This document shows, one piece after another, positions 1 through 6,035 of a stretch of 11,574 bases of DNA. The notes beneath the pieces are model-generated. The model saw nothing but the letters and a program-made list of their open reading frames with translations, did no database searches and was not told the DNA's origin. This stretch comes from Methanomassiliicoccales archaeon PtaB.Bin134 (lineage in GTDB: Archaea; Thermoplasmatota; Thermoplasmata; Methanomassiliicoccales; UBA472). The stretch spans positions 1-11,574 of the forward strand of contig MVPZ01000067.1 in the NCBI GenBank assembly GCA_002067045.1, read 5' to 3'. Numbering within the stretch: the first letter of the stretch is position 1; each line of letters opens with the position of its first letter. A program made the position numbers and the translations under genes.

Positions 1-427
1 CCAGATGATCGACCTGGAGAAGCTGTGCATCGAGCCGGGCAAGAAGGTCTGGATCAACTTCGTGGACATATACGTTCTGGACTTCGACGGCAACCTCTTC
101 GACGCCTGCAGCCTGGGAGCGGTGGCGGCCATCAGGAGCGCCATAGTTCCGGCGGCCGCCAACGGGCTCGGAGAGGACTACCCCATGCCGGTGACCTGCA
201 CCCCGGTCTCGGTGACCTCGGTACAAATAGAAAACTCTATATTGGTTGACCCGACTCTCGACGAAGAAAAGGTGGCGGCAGCTAGGCTGACCGTGACCAC
301 TGATGACAATGGAGACCTGCGGGCCATGCAAAAAGGGCTCAGCGGAGCGCTCACGTTGGAGCAGGTCAAGACCGCGATCGAGACCTCCCGCAGATTGGGC
401 ATCGAAATCAGAAAGCTGATCGGGTGA
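1..427 (+). CDS. rrp42: Exosome complex subunit Rrp42, C-terminal part (5' end outside window)
   Basis: C-terminal half of the RNase PH-fold subunit Rrp42 of the archaeal exosome, which alternates with Rrp41 in the hexameric 3'-5' RNA degradation ring. Rrp42 is the non-catalytic partner that helps bind RNA and form the Rrp41 active site. The frame is open from base 2 with no upstream stop, so the gene starts left of the window; about 141 residues of an expected roughly 260 are visible. Typical family stretches are WINFVDIYVLDFDGNLFDAC and, later, VPVTCTPVSV-like text (here MPVTCTPVSV), then a C-terminal helix rich in Glu/Lys ending RKLIG. The stop TGA (425-427) lies 5 bp before the eL43 start. 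The order rrp42-rpl37ae-rpoP-pcc1-pfdB is the known archaeal exosome superoperon, so rrp41 and rrp4 are expected just upstream (inference). Confidence 0.93.
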   Translation, partial: QMIDLEKLCIEPGKKVWINFVDIYVLDFDGNLFDACSLGAVAAIRSAIVPAAANGLGEDYPMPVTCTPVSVTSVQIENSILVDPTLDEEKVAAARLTVTTDDNGDLRAMQKGLSGALTLEQVKTAIETSRRLGIEIRKLIG

Positions 428-432
428 TAGCA

Positions 433-699
433 ATGGCGAAAAGAACTTTGAAGGCTGGTACCTCTGGAAGGTATGGGACCAGGTACGGCGTGGTAGTGAG
501 GAAGCTGACTAGGGACATCGAGAAGACCCAGCGGTCCAACTTCGAATGCCCCAGCTGCCACCACATGAGCGTGAAGAGGGTGGCGTCCGGGATCTGGGCC
601 TGCAGGCACTGCGAGGCCAAGTTCGCCGCCGCATGCTACTCCCCCAGGGTCAGGGAGGCCGTCTCCAAGGAGATCATGGCCGCCCACACCAAGGAGTGA
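433..699 (+). CDS. rpl37ae: Large-subunit ribosomal protein eL43 (L37Ae)
   Basis: Zinc-ribbon protein of the archaeal/eukaryotic large ribosomal subunit, 88 aa. The N-terminus MAKRTLKAGTSGRYGTRYG is the family signature, and the ribbon is CPSC (Cys39, Cys42) followed by CRHC (Cys57, Cys60). I chose ATG 433 because the family begins MAKRT; the in-frame GTG at 424 would overlap the rrp42 stop and add only three residues. The gene sits 5 bp after rrp42 and 6 bp before the TTG start of rpoP, in the same reading frame as rpoP, with a single TGA between them. There is no promoter in the gap, so it is transcribed with the exosome operon. Confidence 0.95.
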   Translation: MAKRTLKAGTSGRYGTRYGVVVRKLTRDIEKTQRSNFECPSCHHMSVKRVASGIWACRHCEAKFAAACYSPRVREAVSKEIMAAHTKE

Positions 700-705
700 G
701 GGTCC

Positions 706-843
706 TTGAACTACAAGTGCGCCCAATGCGAGAAGACCACCCGCTCCAACCTCAACCAGGTCGGGATACAGTGTGAGAGCTGCGGCTCCAAGCTGTTCTA
801 CAAGGAGCGGCCCAACGTCAAGAAGGTCATAAAGGGCCGGTAA
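706..843 (+). CDS. rpoP: DNA-directed RNA polymerase subunit Rpo12 (RpoP), TTG start
   Basis: A 45-aa protein, easily missed because it is short and begins with TTG. My translation starts MNYKCAQCEKTTRSN and ends KERPNVKKVIKGR. It has the Rpo12/Rpb12 zinc ribbon C5-x2-C8 ... C23-x2-C26-G, followed by the family's basic tail with the RP motif (KERPNVKK). Rpo12 is a small assembly subunit of archaeal RNA polymerase, corresponding to eukaryotic ABC10-alpha/Rpb12. TTG 706 is the only plausible start: the in-frame TGA of eL43 (697-699) leaves just GGG TCC before it. A GGAGTGA site (693-699), overlapping the eL43 stop, sits 6 nt upstream. The position between eL43 and pcc1 is the conserved archaeal order. 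Confidence 0.93.
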   Translation: MNYKCAQCEKTTRSNLNQVGIQCESCGSKLFYKERPNVKKVIKGR

Positions 844-844
844 G

Positions 845-1087
845 ATGTTCCGGGCCACCTTATCGGTGCGCTCGCCCCACGCCTCCAAGGTGGCCCTGGC
901 CATCGGACCGGAGGCGGGAAGGGAGATACCTCGCACCAGGGCCGAGGTCGGCCAAGGGGAGGGGTCCATGACCCTGGTCCTCGACGCTGACGACCTCTCG
1001 GCCCTGCGGGCAGCTTTAAATTCCTACATCCGATGGATGTCCATAGCGGAAAACATGAGTCAAACGGTCGGTGAAATCGATGGATGA
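845..1087 (+). CDS. pcc1: KEOPS complex subunit Pcc1
   Basis: An 80-aa Pcc1-family protein. Pcc1 is the dimerisation subunit of KEOPS (Kae1-Bud32-Cgi121-Pcc1), which installs N6-threonylcarbamoyl-adenosine (t6A37) on ANN-decoding tRNAs. Family-like features are the N-terminal strand FRATLSVRSPHASKVALAI, a central strand (SMTLVLDADDLSALRAALNS) leading into the helix, and a C-terminal helix with the RWMSIAENM stretch. The length matches the usual 75-90 aa. ATG 845 begins 1 nt after the rpoP stop, and no strong SD is visible, which suggests translational coupling. Its 3' end overlaps the pfdB start by 8 nt. The identification rests on sequence pattern plus the conserved rpoP-pcc1-pfdB order. Confidence 0.88.
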   Translation: MFRATLSVRSPHASKVALAIGPEAGREIPRTRAEVGQGEGSMTLVLDADDLSALRAALNSYIRWMSIAENMSQTVGEIDG

Positions 1088-1460
1088 GATCAGCCCCAAG
1101 CTTCAGAACCAGATTGCCCAGTTCCAACAGCTGCAGCAGCAGTTGCAGACGGTCATGAGCCAGAAGATCAGGATGGACGCCATGCTGAAAGAGATGGAGA
1201 TGACCATAGAGGAGCTCAAGAAGGCCTCGGCCGACGCCGAGGTCTACAAGAACGTCGGCTCCCTGATGATCAAGGTCGCGGACACCCCCGCCCTCCTGAA
1301 GGAGATCGAGGAGGACAAGGAGACCACCGAGATCAGGGTCAAGAGCCTGGACCGCCAGGAGAAGATGCTCAAGGAGAAGTTCCAGAGCGTCCAGGAACAG
1401 CTGAACCGGGCCCTCGGCAGCGGCCAGGCCCCCATCAAGATGGACGAAGAGGACAATTGA
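1080..1460 (+). CDS. pfdB: Prefoldin subunit beta
   Basis: A 126-aa archaeal prefoldin beta subunit. Four beta and two alpha subunits form the jellyfish-shaped chaperone that passes unfolded protein to the group II chaperonin. The sequence shows a first coiled coil (about residues 5-50, Gln- and Leu-rich), the beta-hairpin segment VYKNVGSLMIKV (55-66) that builds the barrel, a second coiled coil (about 75-112) and a short acidic tail ending MDEEDN. ATG 1080 is preferred over the in-frame GTG 1071, because GGTGA (1070-1074) is well placed as its ribosome binding site and the family starts close to this point. The 8-nt overlap with pcc1 indicates coupled translation. A T-rich tract follows, so this is probably the last gene of the superoperon. 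Confidence 0.93.
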   Translation: MDEISPKLQNQIAQFQQLQQQLQTVMSQKIRMDAMLKEMEMTIEELKKASADAEVYKNVGSLMIKVADTPALLKEIEEDKETTEIRVKSLDRQEKMLKEKFQSVQEQLNRALGSGQAPIKMDEEDN

Positions 1461-1490
1461 TCCTCCCCCTTCCCTTTCTTTTACAACAAA
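1461..1490 (+). terminator. Pyrimidine/T-rich probable terminator of the exosome superoperon
   Basis: Directly after the pfdB stop comes a C/T tract with TTTCTTTTA at about 1475-1483. It has no stable hairpin, which is the usual look of an archaeal intrinsic (U-tract) terminator. It separates the superoperon from the DHH gene, which seems to have its own promoter. Confidence 0.4.
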
Positions 1491-1500
1491 TTGGAAATAA
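1491..1500 (+). promoter_or_regulatory. Probable TATA box for the DHH phosphoesterase gene
   Basis: The AT-rich string TTGGAAATAA is centred about 27 nt before ATG 1524, in otherwise GC-rich sequence. That is the spacing expected if transcription starts at or next to the ATG, and no SD precedes that ATG. Together these suggest a leaderless mRNA. The TATA match itself is weak. Confidence 0.35.
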
Positions 1501-1523
1501 CCATTAGACGTTCGCTGGGCTGA

Positions 1524-2468
1524 ATGCTCGACGACATAATCGCCAGGCTGTCATCCTCGGACAAGGTCATCCTGGTGCACGGGAACGCTGACCCGGACGC
1601 GCTGGGCAGCGCCTTCGCCCTGGCCAAGGCCTTCCCTCCCGCGGAGATATTGGCGGTGGAGGGGCTGGACCGCACCTCCAAGAACGTGGCCTCCCGGCTG
1701 GGCGTGGAACCGCTCACCAGGATGGAGAGGGAGTATCCCCTGATCGTCATCGTCGACACCTCCTCCCCGGAGCAGCTGGGACCCTATTCCCAGGTTAACG
1801 GGGACCTGATAATCATAGACCATCACTGCCCCACCAACAAATGGGCCGAGCGCGGCACCTACCTCTGCGACGATAGCAAGCGCAGCTGCGCCGAGGTGGT
1901 GCTGGACATCATAGACCGGGCTGGGGCGCCGATAACCAAGGAGATGTCCCTGGCCCTGTGCGCCGGGATACTCACCGATACCGGTCACTTCCGCTTCTCC
2001 AACCCTGCCTCCCTGCGGACCTTTGCCCGCCTGATCGAGCAGGCCGGGGTGAACGTGGAGGAGGTGCTCGCGCTCACCGATTCCCCCACGGACATCTCCG
2101 AGAGGGTGGCCCAGATGAAGGGAGGGCAGCGCATGCGCTTCGAGAGGGTGGGGGAGTACATCGTGGCAGTGTCCCAGGGCAGCTCCTTCGAGTCCTCGGT
2201 GTGCAAGGCATTGCTCTCCCTCGGCGCGGACCTCGCCTTCGTGGCCTCCCAGCGCAACGAGGAGTTCCGGCTAAGCGCCAGGGCCAGGCAGGACCTGGTG
2301 CGCAAGGGGCTGCACCTGGGCCAGCTGCTGGGGGATGTCGGCGAGGAGACGGACAACGACGGAGGAGGGCATGGAGGGGCGGCCGGGCTGGTGGGCGTGG
2401 GGGACGCGGAGGCCATCCTGAACATATGCATGCAGAAGTCCATGGCCTTCCTCAGAAGGATTAAGTGA
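1524..2468 (+). CDS. DHH/DHHA1 family phosphoesterase (RecJ/NrnA-like)
   Basis: A 314-aa protein of the DHH superfamily, metal-dependent phosphoesterases acting on nucleic acids or short oligonucleotides. All core motifs are visible: HGNADPDALGSA (19-30, metal ligands His19, Asp23, Asp25), DTSS (78-81), DHH (99-101), GILTDTGHFRFSN (148-160, Asp152), and the C-terminal DHHA1 substrate-binding motif GGGHGGAAG (280-288). Length and architecture resemble NrnA-type oligoribonuclease/pAp phosphatases rather than long RecJ exonucleases; the substrate cannot be read from sequence. The motifs are intact, so it should be active. No clear SD precedes ATG 1524, consistent with a leaderless transcript. 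Lying just behind the exosome superoperon suggests a role in finishing RNA breakdown or in DNA repair (inference). It ends 6 bp from the convergent tyrS. Confidence 0.88.
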   Translation: MLDDIIARLSSSDKVILVHGNADPDALGSAFALAKAFPPAEILAVEGLDRTSKNVASRLGVEPLTRMEREYPLIVIVDTSSPEQLGPYSQVNGDLIIIDHHCPTNKWAERGTYLCDDSKRSCAEVVLDIIDRAGAPITKEMSLALCAGILTDTGHFRFSNPASLRTFARLIEQAGVNVEEVLALTDSPTDISERVAQMKGGQRMRFERVGEYIVAVSQGSSFESSVCKALLSLGADLAFVASQRNEEFRLSARARQDLVRKGLHLGQLLGDVGEETDNDGGGHGGAAGLVGVGDAEAILNICMQKSMAFLRRIK

Positions 2469-2474
2469 AGGAGG

Positions 2475-3542
2475 TCAGCGCAGCTTCTTGACCTCGGCCA
2501 GCATGTTCCTCATGCGCTCCAGGTTCTCCGGTTTGCGCACGAAGTACTCGCGTGCGGGGGCGAGCACCTCCGCCAGCACCGCGGCGGTGCCGTTCTTCAG
2601 GTCCATGGGATGCAGCTTGCCGGCCAGGTACGTCCGCTCCAGCTCGTCGTAGCTGTGGAACTCCAGGTTCCCGCCGAACTTCTCCGGCCTCTCGAAACGC
2701 AGGGTGCCCATCCTCTCGAAGAGCACGTACTTGCAAACTGCCAGTACAGGGTTGCCCTCGGCCTCCGGCGGGCAGAACGCCTTGCTCATCTTGCGCTTGA
2801 TGTCCTCGGGGGAATCGTGTATCAGTATGCTGCCATCCGGATCGCTCTTGGACATCTTGGCGCTCACCGGGTCCATGCGGTTCCCGCCCTTGAGCCCGGG
2901 GAGCAGGGGGGTGTGCACGGCCACGGCCTTCTTGACCCCCATCTTCTCCGCGGCCTCGCGGGCCAGCATATGAGCCCTGCGCTGATCCAGCCCTCCATAG
3001 GCCACGTCAACATCCATGAAGATGAGGTCCGCGGCCTGCATCAGAGGGTACATGGTCTTGCTGGAATCCACCTCGGCCTCGTCCTCGGTGCGGCCCATGA
3101 TGGTCATGGCCCGCTTCACCCGCTGCAGGGAGGATGCCTTGCCGACCCGCATAACCGTCTCCCAGTAGTCGATGTCATCCATGATGTTTGAAGCCAGGCG
3201 GTACTCCACGTTCTCCCTGGGGACCCCGAGGGACTCGAAGCAGTCCTGCATGTACTCCGCGCACACCCGGATGTTCTCGATGCTCCCGCCTAGCTTGTCG
3301 TTGATGTAGGCGTGCCAATCCGCAAGGAAAACTATGAAGTGGAAGCCGGCGTCCACGAAGTTACGCACCTTCTGGGTGGTGACCATCCATCCGATGTGGA
3401 CCAGTCCGGAGGGCTCGAAGCCGATATAGCCGGTGGGAGAGTCCTTGTTCCTGAGGACCTCCATGAGGTCCTCCGGGGTTATGATCTCCTCGGTGTTCCT
3501 AGCTATCAGTGCGAACCGCTCTTCGGCGTCCATGGTGCTCAT
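2475..3542 (-). CDS. tyrS: Tyrosyl-tRNA synthetase (archaeal type)
   Basis: Class I tyrosine-tRNA ligase, which charges tRNA-Tyr in the cytoplasm; 355 aa. The Rossmann core has YIGFEPSG (39-46) and the HIGH-type motif HIGW (49-52), followed by LADWHAYIN. The tyrosine pocket MYPLMQAAD and VAYGGLDQRR holds the Tyr, Gln, Asp and Gln equivalent by motif to those of the Methanocaldococcus jannaschii enzyme. The KMSKS loop is at 229-233, and HPMDLKN lies in the C-terminal part. It follows the archaeal/eukaryotic pattern without a bacterial S4 tail, and is somewhat longer than the M. jannaschii protein as I recall it, mostly at the C-terminus. Two starts are possible, ATG 3542 or ATG 3533 (three residues later), and neither has a strong SD. 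A TATA-like element over the preceding gene's stop would allow a leaderless transcript. Confidence 0.95.
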   Translation of the reverse strand: MSTMDAEERFALIARNTEEIITPEDLMEVLRNKDSPTGYIGFEPSGLVHIGWMVTTQKVRNFVDAGFHFIVFLADWHAYINDKLGGSIENIRVCAEYMQDCFESLGVPRENVEYRLASNIMDDIDYWETVMRVGKASSLQRVKRAMTIMGRTEDEAEVDSSKTMYPLMQAADLIFMDVDVAYGGLDQRRAHMLAREAAEKMGVKKAVAVHTPLLPGLKGGNRMDPVSAKMSKSDPDGSILIHDSPEDIKRKMSKAFCPPEAEGNPVLAVCKYVLFERMGTLRFERPEKFGGNLEFHSYDELERTYLAGKLHPMDLKNGTAAVLAEVLAPAREYFVRKPENLERMRNMLAEVKKLR

Positions 3543-3560
3543 GCTCGAATGCCGGACACA

Positions 3561-3570
3561 GTATTAAACA
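3561..3570 (-). promoter_or_regulatory. TATA-like element upstream of tyrS, overlapping the stop of the preceding gene
   Basis: On the minus strand this reads TGTTTAATAC, with the TAA stop of the oxidoreductase (3566-3564) inside it. It lies about 23 nt before ATG 3542 and 32 nt before ATG 3533, suitable for a leaderless or near-leaderless start. TyrS could instead be read through from the oxidoreductase 21 bp upstream. Both uses may coexist. Confidence 0.35.
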
Positions 3571-4928
3571 GATTTCCCGCCGGAGCGCAGCACCGAGGCC
3601 AGCCTCTCCGCGGCCGCATTGACGGTGTCCGAGACCATGGAGGTAGGGGGGCAGTAGGCGTTCTCCATGCGCTCCACGAAGGCGTTCACATCGATCCCTT
3701 CCAGAACAGCGGCGGTTATCCAGTTGATCCGGCCAGTGACGTCCTCCCCGCCCACGATCTGACCGCCGATCAGGCGTCCGCTCGTCGCGTCCGCCAGCAG
3801 CTTGACGGTCATGGCCTTCCCGCCGGGATAGTACCTGGCCCTGGACGACCCTTTGGCCGTGGCCTCGGCCACCTTGATACCGTAATATTCCGAAAGCGAC
3901 CGGGAGAGCCCGGTACCTCCCACGTGCAGCCCACCGACCACGCTGATGTACGGGCTAGCGGTCCCCGGGAAGGTGGCGCTTCCTCCGGCGGCCCTTATGC
4001 CCGCCACCCGGCCCTGGCGGACAGCTGTGGAACCCAACTGGCTCATGGTGGGCCCGGCGGCCACCGCGCTCTGGCACATGACCACATCCCCGGCCAGGTA
4101 CACGTTCGGGACCAGCCGGCCCTTGCGGTAGGGCTGCATGCTGGGACTGACCCGGACCGCACCCAGCGGACCGATCTCCAGCCCCATCTGTTCCGGGAGC
4201 CTCAGGTTGGCGCGCACGCCAGTGGCCATGATGACCATCTGGCAGGGGACCTCCCTTCCCCCGGCCACCACTCCGGTGACCGAATCCGGGCCTACGATGC
4301 GGGAGAGCGGAGCGCCCATGACGAACCTGATGCCCAGGGACTCGCAGTGGGCCTGCACCAGCTGGGCCATGTCTCGGTCCATGATGCGGGGGACCACCTG
4401 GTCGAACATCTCCACCACGGTGACGTCCTTTCCCCTCTCCTTCAGGGCCACGGCCATCTCCAGTCCGATGACCCCGGCCCCGGCCACCACCACCTGCTGG
4501 GTCGAGGGCAGGGCGTCCAGTATGGCCTGCCCGTCCGAGATCCAGCGCACCGGGAACACTCCCCTGAGCTCCCTTCCCTCCACCGGGGGGACGAAGACCG
4601 TTCCGCCGGTGGCCAGCACCAGCGAGTCGTATTCCAGCGCCCTTCCGTCGGCGGTGACCACCTGGCGCTTGTCCATGTCCACCTGGTCAACGGTGGTCCT
4701 GACCAACACCTCGATGCCCCTTTCCTTCCGGTAGAACTCGGGGGTGTGCATGACGATGCTGGCGAAGTCCTTGATCTTGCCCTCGATGACGAATGGGATG
4801 GCGCAGGGCGAGTAGGCCACGTGCTCGTCCTCGGTGATGAGTGTGATACTGTCCGCCCCGTGCTCCCTGGCGGTCGATGCGGCGGTCATACCTGCCGCCC
4901 CCCCGCCAACCACGATTATCCTGGCCAT
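3564..4928 (-). CDS. FAD-dependent NAD(P)H oxidoreductase, CoA-disulfide reductase/NADH oxidase family
   Basis: A 454-aa flavoprotein of the pyridine nucleotide-disulfide oxidoreductase class. Domains: FAD Rossmann GGGAAG (8-13); the single active-site cysteine in YSPCAIPF (Cys42, the position used in NADH oxidase/peroxidase and CoA-disulfide reductase); the NAD(P)H fold with GAGVIGLE; the second FAD motif NVYLAGDVV; and a C-terminal dimerisation domain with AYCPPTS (424-430). This family uses NAD(P)H to reduce O2, CoA disulfide, persulfides or polysulfide; the substrate is undecided here. ATG 4928 was chosen because the FAD strand MARIIVVGGG follows at once and GGAGAGG (4933-4939) is a good SD; an upstream in-frame extension to 4979 lacks family character and overlaps the promoter. 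In an anaerobe a role in thiol or oxygen defence is likely (inference). Confidence 0.87.
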   Translation of the reverse strand: MARIIVVGGGAAGMTAASTAREHGADSITLITEDEHVAYSPCAIPFVIEGKIKDFASIVMHTPEFYRKERGIEVLVRTTVDQVDMDKRQVVTADGRALEYDSLVLATGGTVFVPPVEGRELRGVFPVRWISDGQAILDALPSTQQVVVAGAGVIGLEMAVALKERGKDVTVVEMFDQVVPRIMDRDMAQLVQAHCESLGIRFVMGAPLSRIVGPDSVTGVVAGGREVPCQMVIMATGVRANLRLPEQMGLEIGPLGAVRVSPSMQPYRKGRLVPNVYLAGDVVMCQSAVAAGPTMSQLGSTAVRQGRVAGIRAAGGSATFPGTASPYISVVGGLHVGGTGLSRSLSEYYGIKVAEATAKGSSRARYYPGGKAMTVKLLADATSGRLIGGQIVGGEDVTGRINWITAAVLEGIDVNAFVERMENAYCPPTSMVSDTVNAAAERLASVLRSGGKSV

Positions 4929-4960
4929 GATGCCTCTCCAGGGCGCAAATCCGGAAATGA

Positions 4961-4970
4961 GGATATAAAA
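4961..4970 (-). promoter_or_regulatory. TATA box of the FAD oxidoreductase gene
   Basis: On the minus strand this reads TTTTATATCC, a strong archaeal TATA box. Transcription should start near 4940, leaving a short leader that just contains the SD GGAGAGG (4933-4939). It faces away from the raSEA promoter about 25-30 bp to its right. Confidence 0.6.
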
Positions 4971-4993
4971 TGTTGCCACCGGGAGACGCAGGC

Positions 4994-5003
4994 CTAAAAT
5001 ACT
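4994..5003 (+). promoter_or_regulatory. TATA-like box of the raSEA transcription unit
   Basis: CTAAAATACT is the only AT-rich element between the divergent genes that suits the plus strand. A start near 5025 would give a leader of about 14 nt holding the SD GGAGG (5030-5034), 4 nt before ATG 5039. The whole 110-bp gap 4929-5038 contains the two opposed promoters and nothing else I can see. Confidence 0.45.
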
Positions 5004-5038
5004 AAGGGAGTTTTGACTTCCCCGTACATGGAGGACTC

Positions 5039-6025
5039 ATGAGTAGCACGGACCTGTCCAGGCCGGTAACGGTCTGGAAGGAGGACGATATGGTGGACGG
5101 GCGCAGGGAGAAGGCGCTGGTGGCCATATTCCGCACCCGGGGATGCCATTGGTCCCGCAAGGGGGGCTGCTCCATGTGCGGTTACAACGTGGAGAGCCTG
5201 GAGGGCATCGGCGTGGAAGAGCTGTCCGCACAGCTGCAGGCCGTCCTGGAGAGGTACGAGGGGGAGGGCATGGTCAAGTTATACACCTCCGGCAGTTTCC
5301 TGGACCCCGTGGAGATACCCCTGGAGGTCCGCGACCGCATACTTGGCGCGTTCGACGGGGCCAAGAGGGTCCTCTTCGAGAGCCGCCCGGAGTTCGTCAC
5401 CCCCGAGGTGCTGAGGGAGATGCCGGACCACGCCTCCATCGCCCTGGGGCTGGAAAGCTGCTCGGACCTGGTGCTCAGGTGCAGCGTGCACAAGGGCTTC
5501 GGGACCAAGGACTACCTGCGCGCGGCCGAGGCTGCCAAGGACCGGGGGCTGCCGGTGAGGACCTACCTCCTGCTGAAACCCATGTACCTGACCGAGAGGG
5601 CGGCCATCGCCGACGCCAAGGCCTCGGTGCTGTTCGCCGCTCCGCACTCGGAGAGCGTCTCGGTCAATCCGCTCAACGTGCAGAAGGAGACCCTGGTGGA
5701 GGGGCTGTGGCGGCGCGGGGAGTACAGGCCGCCCTGGATCTGGTCCCTGTTCGAGGTGCTCAGGACCAGGACGGGCGCCCCGGGAATCAGACTTTTCTCC
5801 TCGCCCAGCGGGGCCGGGACCCAGAGGGGCGTCCACAACTGCCCGGATTGCGACCGGCGCCTGTTGGGAGCCCTGGAAAAGTTCAATTTCGAGCAGGACG
5901 TTGGCCTCCTGGAGGGGCACGACTGCCATTGCCGTGCCGAGTGGAGATCGCTACTCGCCTCGGAGGAGCTCATGCGCACCTCCGTGGACGTGCACCGCTA
6001 TCTCGACGACGAACTGGCGCTTTAG
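5039..6025 (+). CDS. raSEA: Archaeosine biosynthesis radical SAM protein RaSEA
   Basis: A 328-aa radical SAM enzyme. RaSEA works with ArcS: ArcS adds lysine to preQ0 at position 15 of archaeal tRNA, and RaSEA cleaves the lysine adduct to give archaeosine (G+). The N-terminal half carries the family's [4Fe-4S] motif in RGCHWSRKGGCSMCGY: Cys36, Cys44 and Cys47, the wide Elp3-like spacing. YTSGSFLDP and ESRPEFVTPE follow, the latter a conserved SAM-barrel stretch in this family. A C-terminal region has extra cysteines, CPDC (268-271) and HDCHC (294-298), that could hold zinc or another cluster. ATG 5039 has a perfect GGAGG SD. A small unknown gene follows 10 bp later and is probably cotranscribed. 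Confidence 0.88.
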   Translation: MSSTDLSRPVTVWKEDDMVDGRREKALVAIFRTRGCHWSRKGGCSMCGYNVESLEGIGVEELSAQLQAVLERYEGEGMVKLYTSGSFLDPVEIPLEVRDRILGAFDGAKRVLFESRPEFVTPEVLREMPDHASIALGLESCSDLVLRCSVHKGFGTKDYLRAAEAAKDRGLPVRTYLLLKPMYLTERAAIADAKASVLFAAPHSESVSVNPLNVQKETLVEGLWRRGEYRPPWIWSLFEVLRTRTGAPGIRLFSSPSGAGTQRGVHNCPDCDRRLLGALEKFNFEQDVGLLEGHDCHCRAEWRSLLASEELMRTSVDVHRYLDDELAL

Positions 6026-6035
6026 AGGGATTGAC

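Noticed and set aside
222..246. AT-rich patch in rrp42 as a promoter for rpl37ae
   Set aside because: It encodes ordinary Rrp42 residues (VQIENSILVD), lies about 190 bp from the next start, and has no matching leader.
1015..1022. TTTAAATT inside pcc1 as a possible internal promoter for pfdB
   Set aside because: It lies about 60 bp before pfdB within a coding codon pair (Leu-Asn region) and has no supporting element; the genes overlap and are plainly one operon.
4929..4979. N-terminal 17-residue extension of the oxidoreductase
   Set aside because: The extension overlaps the TATA box and SD, and the FAD-binding strand begins right at ATG 4928.
3312..4997. 561-codon open frame on the plus strand opposite tyrS and the oxidoreductase
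   Set aside because: It is antisense to two well-identified genes, low-complexity His/Gly/Arg/Pro text typical of GC-rich shadow frames, and has no recognisable domain.
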